DNA of 39,843 nucleotides from Gnetum montanum. Lineage: Eukaryota; Streptophyta; Gnetopsida; Gnetales; Gnetaceae. Positions 20,260 to 30,395 of the stretch are shown here, piece by piece. Under the pieces are notes generated by a model. That model was not told the DNA's origin. It was given only the letters and a program-made list of their open reading frames with translations, and searched no databases. The position numbers and the translations under genes are program-made. The DNA lies in NCBI GenBank assembly GCA_015680685.1, contig MNCI01029688.1, positions 888,220-928,062 on the forward strand, read 5' to 3'. Position 1 is the first letter of the stretch; each line of letters starts with the position of its first letter.

Positions 20260-22195
20260 CTATTATCTTTGGCCAATTTCCTCATGTTAGGGTTGACTCT
20301 AGTAAACTGATTTCTTAGTTGATTGATGCTTTCTTTTGGCATATTTTTTGTTTTTCAATATTGGTTAACCTTATATTATTTGTAGCAATTTTCCTATTTT
20401 CTTCTTCAAAGGTTGTTAAGGCTTTTCCATGGACATAGGTTTGTTCTTCTACCATTGAGGTGCTCCATGTTGACTTTTCTTTCTCCATCTCTATTTGAGC
20501 ATATTTAACCATCAATTGACTGATATATGTAGTTCTAAATTACTCTAGTTAGTCTAGTGCAATATATCATGTAGGGCCTTGCCTTTCTACTTTTAATGCA
20601 GGCAATTATGCTTGTAGCCTATGCAATTCATTTTTTGTATGATCTACTCTAGTTTCTACCATTATAAGCTTACTCTTGATGGAAATAAGTTTTGAATCCA
20701 TTGCAGTGATATCACTTGGAATATTAAAAATATTTTACATTACTTGCCTATTCTACAAAAGTTCATCTAAAATGTCTTCATGCTTCTTTAAGCCATGGAT
20801 GTTTTAGTCATAATTTTAACATATCTTACTCTAGTCATATTAGTCGATTCCTTAATAGAAATATTAAAAGATTCTTTGATATGATTTGTTATTACTTCTA
20901 ATACTTTTGTTGCATCCTGGTGTTGCATTACCATAATTGTAGCTCCTTCTTCTATTTCTAATGTCACTTAAAAGGATGTAGCATTCTTAGATATCTGTTG
21001 TGTCTAGTATTCTTTCTCTTCTACTTATAAGGAGATTTGATCCCTATTAGGTCTTGTTGATATTGTAGGCTTATGAGGATTATCTCTTACTCTATACATG
21101 TTAGAGATCTCTTTGCTTCTATAGCTTTTGTTTCGACTATTTGTTACAAATGGCTCATAGAGGATCTATAGTCTTGCTGTGTCAATGGAGCACTTGGTCT
21201 TGGTCTATTAGTGACTAGTGTTGATCCACTAGGTTTTACTTTTTTTGTTCCTATGGCTTGAACATGTCCTACTAGTGTAGAATCTATTGCTCCTTTAGTT
21301 CCCACTAGTTTTTTCATGTGATCCTTCTTAGGCAACACTAGTTTTAAAATTTGCACATATGAAGCATTTTGGGCTTTATGAAGAACATCATTGGTGTATC
21401 TCAAAATTCCTACTTTTCAACATAGTCTTTTGATAATGCAAGAAAATGAGAAAGTAGGATTCACTACTTTCTTTTCCTTAGTTCTTCTCTAGATTTCCAA
21501 GAATAAAAAATGAGGCATATTAGTGTAGAATTTCCCCATAAGAATGATGCTTCATCCAGCGACATAGGTGAAAATTTTTTTAATCTTTTTATTAGGAAGA
21601 TATGGTAGGTTACTATCTTAAAGTACATTTTCTTAGGTGTGGGAAATCCACTATATTCCTTCTCACTTATCCCATAGATCCTTTGTAGCCATAACATTTT
21701 TGCCTCTGTGTTAGAACTTGTAGAGATTTAAGTTATGTTGGTACTAACATTGGGAAGATTCAGTGCCTTGGGTATCATCTCAACTAATTAGGGCATTGTG
21801 ATTCATTCTATGTTTACTATACCATCATCTTTTTTATTCTTCCAAAATTGATATACTTCTCCCAAATACCATTCACCATTACATGAGAGTGTAAACCAAA
21901 TAGGAGAGGATTGGAGTTGCTCTCAAAGATCAACAAGGGAAAACTCCATGAATGGTCCAAAGTTGAGTTTTACTATGACGGTGAACATGATAGACTTGTC
22001 CTAGATGGCTTGATGACATTTAGTGGATAGTGTGAGGCACTATCCTAGCTCATGAGTAGGCAAGTCCTCAAATTCTTCCTATGTAAATTACCCTATCATA
22101 GGTGTTGGTTGTTGGATGCTATAAGATTGAACCTCTTGTTCAATAGATGAAATTCATTTTCTAGCTTGTTCACTTTCTCTGGGTCTTTTATCCAT
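20260..22195 (-). pseudogene. D gene, N-terminal and central part (unknown, coiled coil)
   Basis: ATG at 22195 opens MDKRPRESEQARK. The frame then runs, with stops, through EEFEDLPTHELG, LNFGPFMEFSLVDL, SPIWFTLSCNGEWYLGEVYQFW, MLWLQRIYGISEKEYSGF (21697), MSLDEASFLWGNSTLICLIFY, a Thr/Ser/Pro-rich linker (21404-21144, RPRPSAPLTQQDYRSS) and a long helical tail (EIEMEKEKSTWSTSMVEEQ; EEENRKIATNNIRLTNIEKQ; NQLRNQFTRVNPNMRKLAKDN) up to the edge of element C. I do not recognise a domain. The length (over 900 residues including 13489-12730), acidic N-terminus and C-terminal coiled coil suggest a structural or transposon-encoded protein. Stops mostly replace Gln. Confidence 0.5.
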
Positions 22196-23700
22196 TTGTT
22201 GTAAGGTTCATTCAACTATGGGTCTTTTAAGAGACATCTACAATCATAAAGAATTCATTTAAGATCTCTTAAAGATTTAAAATAAGTTTCTAGCAATTTA
22301 TAATTCTTTCTTGAGTTCTTGGATTTGATTAAGATTAATCCTCATTATTATTTTCTAGCTCATTAAGATTTTAGAGTTAGAAAAATTTTAAATAAATCAT
22401 TAATATTTGTATTTTCTAATGTTTCATAATCAAGTTTATTCTTTATGATGTCCCACAATTGTTAATTTCTCATTAAAATGTGTTTGGATTGTTAATTAGG
22501 AACCATAGTTAAGTTGATTAGCCTCTATTTAGTTTATTTAGTTAAAATATGAGAAATTCTTATTATTCTTACCGTTAATATGTTTTTTAGGCATTATAAA
22601 ATTTCTATGTAAATTTCATAAGCTACACATAGCACTCTCCCCCACAACTAAGTTGGTCACTACATGAACAAAAGGGTTTAAGAATCATGCAAACTGGGGT
22701 TGTGGTGAGGAAGTTATGAAGCTTAGAAGTTTGGATGTTAGAGGGTCAAGAAAATAGCATGAAATTTCTACACATGAAATGAAGGAATGAAAAATTTCCT
22801 AACTCCTCATGTGTATATATAGTTATTTTTTATAATGAGGACATCATAGTTGTGATATTGCAAGGGCTCATGCATCATATCTACGATATCACCTTGAAAA
22901 TTTTCAATATTTTGAGAAATTTTGATGGAAAAAACTGAGTAAAATGTATAGTTTGGAAGGTATAGAGATGGTTGAATGGGTTCTTAATTATAGGTGATGC
23001 TCAAAATGTAAGAATTTGTTACTGTAAAAGAAGGAATTTGGGTAAGGTAAATAAATTGATTTTGTAGAAGATAATTCGTAAAAATTGCCAAATGTATGAT
23101 TGAAGATAGGTGTATAGAAAAGATAATAATGATCACATAAGTATTTTAGAGGCATAAGATGATGTGGAATTGGTCATCAAGTATAAACCACAAAATTTAT
23201 ATAAGTGGATTGTCCCCAAAGCAGGCTTTAGCCCTTAGTAACCTTGTATAACCACATCTAGAAGTGTTCATAGGTACTTAAGGAGTTAAATGTAGAATGT
23301 ACCTATCTTTGAAGATAAACATGTTAGTATTGACTTAATGAGAAAATAACACTATATTATACAAAACCATAAAATTATAATTGTATATAGAAGTGAGGTG
23401 GAATGAAGTGGATGGGAATATAGAGAATGGAACATGATGTGTCTTAACATAGGCATAACAATTTCTGGCTATGATGTATGGTGAAAGGAATCATTAACCC
23501 TTGCATCCAAGATCCAAATCAAGTCCATACTACTTGCAAGTGACATCACATTGTGTCATCCTAAAAATAACAACTACAAGACCACGACAAGTACAAGAAG
23601 TATTATCACTTGGCAATGAAGTTCAAGAGTGTCGTTTGTTTATAATGTAGTTTTATGTTTTAAAGAATACTTGGCCATTCGATATGTAGTGCTATAACCA
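22196..23700 (-). other. Leader or promoter region upstream of D
   Basis: No frame can be supported. A minus-strand TATA (ctatatatacacatg, 22821-22807) lies about 620 bases before the D start codon, and ttgtgggggagag (near 22645) is purine-rich. One AGACATCT octamer lies at about 22231. This could be an LTR plus 5' leader, but I found no second copy. Confidence 0.35.
22813..22821 (-). promoter_or_regulatory. TATA-like box upstream of D
   Basis: ctatatata on the minus strand, in an otherwise ordinary AT-rich context; the support is weak. Confidence 0.3.
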
Positions 23701-23739
23701 ATATGAGTCCAACAAACCTTGAAATTTCTTATAAGTCAC

Positions 23740-23956
23740 CTACCTTTAGGTATGGATAATATCTCTTTCTAGTGGAGCCCCAAGAAACTTTTATTCTATA
23801 CATTTCTTAGGTTACTTGGTCATTACTATGTCAATCTTACTAGAGGACTACCTTCAAGCATGGGTAACATGTCCTTCTAATGACATGGTAAGGAAACACT
23901 TATTCTATACATACTTCAATTTCTCATTAGAACTTAAGTGAATAATATGACTTATT
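23740..23956. repeat. Two-copy tandem repeat, unit about 108 bp
   Basis: ctacctttaggtatgg (23740) and ctaccttcaagcatgg (23848) start two imperfect copies that share ttattctatacat. The position, where the integrase C-terminus of element F would be expected, suggests degraded element sequence. Confidence 0.55.
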
Positions 23957-24013
23957 AGTAGAATAAGACTCATAGTAGCCTTTTACTTCCTTCTTGGTTC
24001 TTTACTTAAGAAG

Positions 24014-24345
24014 GACAACATCTAAAAAAGTTTGTAGATTCATTCTTGATAACATAGTAGCTTGTTTCGGCATACCTATGACCATATTCATAGATAATGG
24101 ACCATAGTTTAGTAGCTAGGAAATGAAAAAAAATTTTCATAACCAAGACATTAAGCATCCCTTCTCATCACCATATTAACCTCAAGCCAATGAATAGCCT
24201 AAAGTAAGCAACAAGGCCATCATTAACTTGCTCAAAAGAATGTTGAATATTAGCAAACACAAGTGGCATGAGTAGCTTATCCATGCACTGTGGGCATACC
24301 AAACCACATTTTGAATGACAACCATTGTAACCCCGTATAGCTCTA
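24014..24345 (+). pseudogene. Inverted second half of the F integrase core
   Basis: On the plus strand, opposite to the rest of F, one frame reads RTTSKKVCRFILDNIVACFG, IPMTIFIDNGP-x-FSS-x-EMK, HNQDIKHPFSSPY-x-PQAN, SNKAIINLLKRMLNISKHKW, LIHALWAYQTTF and TIVTPYS. This is the gypsy integrase core from just after YFTKWVEA to TPYSL. The DNG Asp is kept; the region of the catalytic Glu reads PK. Six in-frame stops fall at Gln/Arg-type positions. It meets the minus-strand first half (ending FTKWVRAI) at about 24345 with no overlap, as expected if a segment of about 330 bases was flipped. Confidence 0.8.
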
Positions 24346-24710
24346 ACCCACTTTGTGAAGTATTTTGTTGCATTGATGATAAAGCTATGCCCTACAAAAG
24401 ACTTAGGCATTATGAATCTAATGATATTGAACCCCCATCATTGAAATAGATAAGTTATCTAAGTGGTATGTAACTTAGTTGGAAATACATGTATAAGGTT
24501 GTTATGTTTCCAACACGTATCACAAGTTTTAACCTTATGCAGTTAGTTTCTTTCCATATAGGGCTAATAATAGCCTAGCCATCTAATCCTACCAACCATA
24601 GCTCTAGGTCCTATATGTCCCCAACATACACCCTCATGAGCTTGCTCCAGGACCGTTGGGGCTTCAACTTTGCCTAAGCATACTAACAATGTGCTATCAT
24701 AGGACCATTG
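24346..24710 (-). pseudogene. F integrase, zinc-binding domain and start of core
   Basis: The minus strand reads HEGVCWGHIGPRAMVGRIR, LGYYWPYMERN, HKVKTCDTCWKHNNLIHVFP (the HHCC domain), then WGFNIIRFIMPKSFVGHSF and IINATKYFTKWVRAI. The first core Asp (GIDIIG in the family) is Asn here. The frame is cut at the inversion point, and the rest of the core lies on the other strand at 24014-24345. In life it inserted the cDNA into the host genome. Confidence 0.8.
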
Positions 24711-25039
24711 ACATAATGTATTATTTCCTACAATGACATACTATTTTTATTGTTTACATATAGTACCCTTTTGAGTAGCTATCAGTCCTTGTGAAGGTTC
24801 ATCATGCGTAAGGTAAAAATTGATATCATCATACCAAGATTTGCAGGAATAGTATGTACTATAGCTACAAAGGTATCCTTAGTGCTCTGCATGATGGGAA
24901 TAGCATAGCCCATGGTCAATGTGGGCAACTTGCTAACCATATCTAATGTCACACTAAGGGCTAGTGTTATGATGGCATTAGCTATGGTGTTTTTGTTCTA
25001 GAATACATGTTGAATATCAATGTTTGTAAATTGTTACAT
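24711..25039 (-). pseudogene. F pol linker between second RNase H and integrase
   Basis: Coding-like text continues with breaks (KHLQSYYGLGRK, LTMGYAIPIMQSTKDTF, LLKRVLYVNNKNSMSL). It lines up with the spacer that precedes the integrase zinc finger in plant gypsy elements. No domain of its own. Confidence 0.45.
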
Positions 25040-25330
25040 TCGTTTCCTCCCTAGGCCATAGTAAGATTGTAAATGTTTGACTTTACATGTGTAAACCTTA
25101 GTTAGATGGTTGACCAGAACTTGTGAATCACCTTTGATCATTAAGCATTTTACTCCTACGACATGAGCTACAATCATTTATCTAATTATACCCTCATACT
25201 CTGCCACATTGTTGGTACATGGAAATTCAAAATGATAAGTGAAGGGTTGGATTTCACTAGATGGAAATGTTATGATGATTGTGGAACTAGCTCCATGGAC
25301 AGTTGAAGCTCTATCAAAATGCATGACTAC
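25040..25330 (-). pseudogene. F additional RNase H domain (Tat-type)
   Basis: The minus strand reads HFDRASTVHGASSTIIITFP, EIQPFTYHFEFPCTNNVAEY-E and VGVKCLMIKGDSQVLVNHL. The pattern FDGSS...GAG, CTNNxAEYEA and GDSxLV is that of the second, RNase H-like domain found after RT-RNase H in Tat/Ogre-type gypsy elements. The three acidic residues (FD, AEYE, GDS) are all present. A TAG interrupts the frame after EGIIR. With RT and integrase on either side in the right order, the assignment is firm. Confidence 0.75.
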
Positions 25331-25449
25331 CTCATAGCCCTTGGATAGTTGGCTAATAATGTTAACATGTTCATCAAGAAATTCAAGGTCAATGGTTGCA
25401 TGGTTATCAAGTAGTGAAATAGTAAGTTGTGTGGCTATGGCTTGACCTT

Positions 25450-25790
25450 TTGTTGATGCTTAAGAAACATAATAAAGGTCAAACTCTATTGTTACGGTTT
25501 TCCACTGGGCTATCTGACTGCTCTAATAGATGTTGTCATTATGGCTCTTGGTATGTTATCTTTGTAGCCAACATTGACTTAGCTTCTAAAGAGGTATTAT
25601 CTCCACTTCTTCAATGAGAAGGCTAGGGCTATATAGTACTTCTTTACTTTAGTGTGTCATGTCTCATGGGCAACTAATGCATAACTTAAGTAGTAGATTG
25701 TCAACTTAGCTTTATCATCTCATTTTTGATAAAGTAGAGAGGTAATAGATGCATTAGACATTGCAAGGTAGATGTAAAATGGTTTATCCT
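25450..25790 (-). pseudogene. F RT-associated RNase H domain
   Basis: FYIYLAMSNASITSLLYQK, AKLTIYYLSYALVAHETH, then RxVQWKTVTIEFDLYYVS-like and ASTKGQAIATQL text correspond to the gypsy RNase H / connection (FYLYLAVSxxAVSAVL, YYVSKALxxAETRY, KGQALADFL). The frame has several stops and shifts. Confidence 0.65.
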
Positions 25791-25820
25791 TTTGTGGTGG
25801 ATAAAATATCAGTAATTATG

Positions 25821-26670
25821 CTAAAGATTTTCTAAGGTTTTCAAAGGCTTCTTGGTATTGATCCATCCACTCATAGTGAACTCCTTTCTTAAGTAAGTGT
25901 TGCATAGGTTGTAACTTTTTTGTAAGCCTAGTGATAATCCTATGGATAAACTATAATCTACCTTGTAGCCCTTGAAGCTTCTTAAGGTTAGTTGGTGTTG
26001 CCAAGATGGAACTAGATTTAATCTTATCAGGATTGACATGTATCCCTACTTTAGATACTACAAAGCCAAGCATCTTACTAGTTTTAACACCAAAGACACA
26101 CTTTTTATAATTGAGTTGAAGCTCATACTTGAGGCATTGTTTAAGTATAAGGTTAAGGTCATGTGCATGGTCACTAGCCACTTTGGACTTAATAGTTATA
26201 CCATCAACTCAATTGTTAACTAAACCTAGCATACAATTGTTAACTAAACCTAGCATACATCATAGTTCTTTGATAGATCACTCCTACATTTTTTAGGCCA
26301 AAGGAAAACATAGTATAACAAAAGGTATCCCAAGGGGTCATGAAGGTCATACTAAGTTGATGTTATTGGTTGATCCTAATAAAGATGCATCTTGAGAATA
26401 GATCAATAAGGATAATAAGGCATGCCAAACCATAGTATTGATAATTTGATCAACACTAGATAATGGAAAGTTGTCTTTGATGGTTGTCTTATTTAGGTCT
26501 CAGAAATATATGCAAATACACATACTCTCATTTTCCTTAGGGACTACTACTATGTCGGACATCCATTCTACATATTCAACAACTCTAATGAAACTAGCTT
26601 GGTATAGTTTTGTGATTTCATCATGAACTACTAGGGCCAGATCATGTGTAATCTTCTGAACTAGGACTCA
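25821..26670 (-). pseudogene. F reverse transcriptase
   Basis: Read leftwards: DEITKLYQASFIRVVEYVEW, MSDIVVVPKENES, YFRDLNKTTIKDNFPL, SVDQIINTM, LLSLLIYSQD, PLGIPFVILCFPLA, then SKVASDHAHDLNLILKQCLK, LQLNYKKCVFGVKTSKMLGF, VVSKVGIHVNPDKIK, NLKKLQGLQGRL (26181-25951). These are fingers, palm and thumb of a Ty3/gypsy RT. The YxDD site is destroyed (VDG where YVDD is expected), and a 24-base duplication sits just before it. The domain ends abruptly at about 26700, where a tandem array begins, so protease and gag of this element are missing. Confidence 0.8.
26211..26258 (-). repeat. 24-bp tandem duplication in F reverse transcriptase
   Basis: aattgttaactaaacctagc plus ATAC is repeated exactly, 24 bases apart. 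Eight codons are duplicated in frame just upstream of the degraded active site. Confidence 0.9.
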
Positions 26671-26699
26671 AAATGACTATTTGATGACTGTTTGGGGTG

Positions 26700-27207
26700 T
26701 GGAATGGTTATAACCCTTGAGCCATGTTGGGAAGCATTGCTCTAGCATGGGTGATGAGGTTTGATGGGTTCTAATAATCAAAATGGGATCAAATAGCTAT
26801 CAATTCAAGGCTTTGAGGTTTTGGACTCTATTGAGCTAGGTTTTTAGCTTTTTGAGGTGTAGAGGTGCTACCAAAAGTGGTAAGGCAACTTATCCATGCT
26901 AGAGGGATGCTACTTAGTGTGGCTCTATACTCCCCTAGCATGGATACCTTAAGATATTGAGTTTTGATACGTTTTGATAGAAAATAAACCATGCATGTGA
27001 GATCCTAGGTTTGGAATGTTGATAGCATGGTTTTTGCACCAAAATCAACCATTTTTAAGGTCATTTACTCTTTTTCATAGTCATTCCCCCCTAAGCCACA
27101 TTGGCTAGCATGGGTTCAATGTAGGTGGAAGGGGGATGATTGCTTTTTCCTATTTTTATGGAAATTTTGGGACTTCTAACGGTCCTAGGAGGCTTTGGTA
27201 GAGTTCT
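26700..27207 (+). repeat. Left part of degenerate tandem array (about 215-bp unit)
   Basis: Motifs such as ctagcatgggt, aaggctttgaggttttgg, cttagtgtggct and cacattggctagcatggg recur, matching those at 32584-33550. The two parts flank element E, so they were probably one array before E inserted. Confidence 0.55.
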
Positions 27208-27779
27208 TGTCACATACGTATTTCCAAATGATGCTACTACATAACAAAGATAGTCCCTCTTCATAATAAGTTTTATTTTTATCTTAACAAGTCTTGAAAG
27301 GGTAGTTGTAATTGAGATCCAAAAGGGTGCATTGTAATAATGAAAATTTCTCTTAAGGTAACCTTTTGGGGTTTAACCTAAGACATTTATACCTAGGTTT
27401 AGAAGTTATTCCAAGGATGGATTGATAGAGCTGGTATAGGTAAGTCATGAGAGTCAGGTGAAGTGGGATAGGAAGTGGACTGGTGATTCCTTCTAGCTGG
27501 TGATAGGCCTAAATGTGATGGTAGTGTTGGATTGCCTCGAAGGGATAAATGATGAAGGAAAAAAATCCCAAGGAATAATCTCAAAGCATGATCAAGATAC
27601 TCCATTCCATATTAATAAAGCATTCTTTTCTTTCTCTTTTTGCACTTTCTTTGTTATTTCCTTTACACATAATCTCAAATGCTACATTTATTTGATGTTT
27701 GATATATTATCTTCTTACACATAATGCCTAATATAAAATATATTTGACATTTTCCATGACATCCAAGGATGAGATGTCA
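27208..27779 (+). repeat. 5' LTR of element E
   Basis: It starts tgtcacatacg, ends gagatgtca and contains an aataaa signal (near 27615). It matches 32011-32583 over its whole length. A related but shorter copy lies at 37199-37560. Confidence 0.9.
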
Positions 27780-27782
27780 CAA

Positions 27783-27795
27783 TTGGTATCGAAGC
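27783..27795 (+). other. Primer binding site of element E
   Basis: ttggtatcgaagc, four bases after the LTR, is close to tggtatcagagc of initiator tRNA-Met primed elements. Confidence 0.85.
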
Positions 27796-27800
27796 AAACC

Positions 27801-27863
27801 ATGACCCAAGAGCTATTCAAAATCATGGGCCAACTACAACATCAACTTGATGATGAACCATAA
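27801..27863 (+). pseudogene. Remnant start of a gag-like ORF in E
   Basis: A 20-codon frame directly after the primer site, MTQELFKIMGQLQHQLDDEP then TAA. Position and Gln-rich helical character fit the first residues of a gag. Nothing gag-like follows. Confidence 0.4.
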
Positions 27864-29227
27864 AGCCACGACATAGGAAAAACTATTGATCATCATTAAT
27901 GCATCATATGTTTATGATGTAAGCTAGAAGATACATTTACATTTTATTTTATGAATAATTTATTAAGCATACACAAAATATTTAGAACCCACAACCATCA
28001 AATTTTTCTCATGGATATCATTGACTGATGAAGAGATGATTACATCTCATCAAGGTTCAACAATTGCATGAGATGTTGGTAAGAAAAGGATACACTGGTC
28101 TAGGTAAATCTTACCCATTTTAACACTATAAAAATTAATTGATTAATTTCATTGTTAAGATTCTTCCAAAATTTAGTAACCATAACCTAATTTGATCTTA
28201 TTATTTTTGAAACTCATTATTCTAATGCAACATAGAGTCATTTATAAGTTATCATGTCTTCTATATATCAACTTGGTAATGTCATTTTGGTAGAATAAGC
28301 TAGTTGGACCTTTCAAAATCTTGAAACATTCAATTTCAATTTTAAACTCTAAGACTATGTCCAATGCATAGTGCTCATTGAGACAATTCCAACGGTACAA
28401 AGTTTGTCTCGATTAGACTTACAATTTGAAAGAAATTGATGTTTTAAGTTTCTCATCATGTGTGCATTAAATAATATTAAATTATGAAAGTATTATTTAA
28501 AATAATAATAATAAAATAAAATAAAAATAATTTCAAAATTTTAGTTTTGGAAATCAACTTGGAATTACCATTTACTAACATTGAACCTATGCCCTATCAT
28601 TGGCTAAACCAGCACATCAACCGTTGAGCCAAGGTGGAAATAAAATAATAATAAAAAGTTTAAAAAAATAGGGAGGTCATGGGTACCCTATCCTTCAATG
28701 TTATTTTTGAAAATAATAATAATAATAATAAATAAATTAAAATATAATTATTCAAAAAATATTTCAAGGATCATGCTAGCCCTATAAGGGCCACACTGAT
28801 CTTGTAGGAACCACACTAGCTTGCGGGGGCCACATATCCCCTCTGATACTAACACCCACTGATCCACCATTAGTTGTTGCACTACCATGCCTCAAAATCC
28901 TATCAAATATACAATTGTCATCATGACCTACAACCATTAACATCCCTCACTAGTAATGGCTACATCACCTATGGCTAGGCACTTCATGAAACCCTCATCA
29001 ATGTTTTTTATCCATGAATGCCACATTCATCTAGGCTACATAGCCCTTTCTATAGTCTCCACTCTTGTAAATGCTTACTGTTGCCATTTCCCATTGCCTT
29101 CAACTACACTACTTATTATGATTTCTATCATAGTCATTTTTGACAACATAGATATTGCTGTTGTTGCCTCTACCACTACTAGAAAAACCATCGTAATTTT
29201 TGGCTGCCATGATGCTTTGCAAACACC
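27864..29227. other. E interior without recognised genes
   Basis: AT-rich, with AAT-type simple repeats at about 28500-28530 and 28710-28735. An open frame 28956-29363 (plus) and its complement overlap the minisatellite and look like by-products of the repeat, not a gene. Confidence 0.45.
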
Positions 29228-29490
29228 AATGGTGCCATACATAATGGGCTTCTTCAATGCTCTATGGGAATTAATGGTGCTATTGATAATGTGCTTCTCT
29301 AGTGGCCTATGGGCATTGATGACACCATCCATAATGGACTCCTTCAATGCTTGCGAACATTGATGGCACCATCTAGAACTGGCTCTTTCGGCATTTTGCG
29401 AGCACCGATGACATTGCCCATAATAGGCTCCTCTGACACTAGTAAACACCAATAGCACTGGCCTTAATGGGCTCCTCTACCTCCCATAAT
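29228..29490 (+). repeat. 45-bp minisatellite in element E
   Basis: About six imperfect copies (starts near 29228, 29273, 29318, 29362, 29407 and 29451) of a unit with the core gatgacaccatccataatgg and a tail ctccttcaatgctt. The period is a multiple of three, so open frames persist through it on both strands. Confidence 0.8.
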
Positions 29491-29504
29491 GAGCTTCTCT
29501 AGTG

Positions 29505-29600
29505 ATTTAAAAATTTCCATCTATTGATGAAAAATTCAAAATTTTCCATCAACTCATGAAAAACTCAAAATTTCTATCAATTGACGTAGAATTTAAAAAT
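29505..29600 (+). repeat. Three-copy repeat of about 30 bp
   Basis: Three imperfect copies of aaaattttccatcaactgatg with a following gaaaaactc-like tail. Confidence 0.6.
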
Positions 29601-30395
29601 TCTATACATTGGAATGTTATTTTAAAATTAATAACATAGGAAAATTTTTCAAAAAAGAAAAATAATTTGACACATTGGTAGCATGTGAGATATAAATTTT
29701 GTAATTAAGCATGCTCACTCTAAATTAGAACTAGGATGGGTGGCCTCTTAGGAAGTCTCATTTTTTGCATCAAAGGATTCTAAACTCTAGAAGCCATAAA
29801 TTTTCACTTTTGAAAGTCTTTTTCAAAAAATGAAGAGTAGTTTTCTATAGGTTTTAACATTCCAAACATAGTGGTGAAGTAGGTTTTTCACCCCTTGTCC
29901 AATATAGTGCATTAAGACCCTCAAAAGCTTAATTTTAGCATAACTTGAGCATACGATGTCCATTTTGAATATATGAATAGTGATTTCATATATTTTTCAT
30001 CCTTATGAACTCAATGGTGAGGTTAGATGTTTCATCTAGATACCTAATAATTTGATGATATAATGAAACTTTTCTTTAAAAGTTGATAACATAAGGATAA
30101 CTAATCATGCCTTGTTGGGAAAGTAACCTTTGTAGATAGCCTTAAGATTACTATAGAATGCCAGTAGTTACACTACTGGAGTTCGCATTTTAAAATGGGA
30201 TAGAAATGATATTAAGATTTAGAAAATGTAGTTAATATTACTAAAATTAGATAATGTAGCTAAATATTACCAAAATTAGTTGGAGAATTAGATGATGTAT
30301 CAGTCGATGAATTAGTTGATGAAATAGAATAATCTTCAATGATCAAGAGGATGTATATAACTTCATCTTGTTGTCAAATCATGTAGTGAAACAAC
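29601..30395. other. E interior upstream of the captured gene
   Basis: AT-rich with no frame. The last 100 bases could be the 5' untranslated part of the captured transcript, but no promoter motif stands out. Confidence 0.4.

Noticed and set aside
28500-28740. AAT-rich runs as an origin or matrix-attachment site
   Set aside because: Simple AAT repeats are common in AT-rich plant DNA, and nothing else supports a function.
28956-29363. A 135-codon open frame on the plus strand with hydrophobic stretches, and a 127-codon frame on the minus strand
   Set aside because: Both run through the 45-bp minisatellite, whose period keeps frames open by itself. Neither has recognisable motifs.
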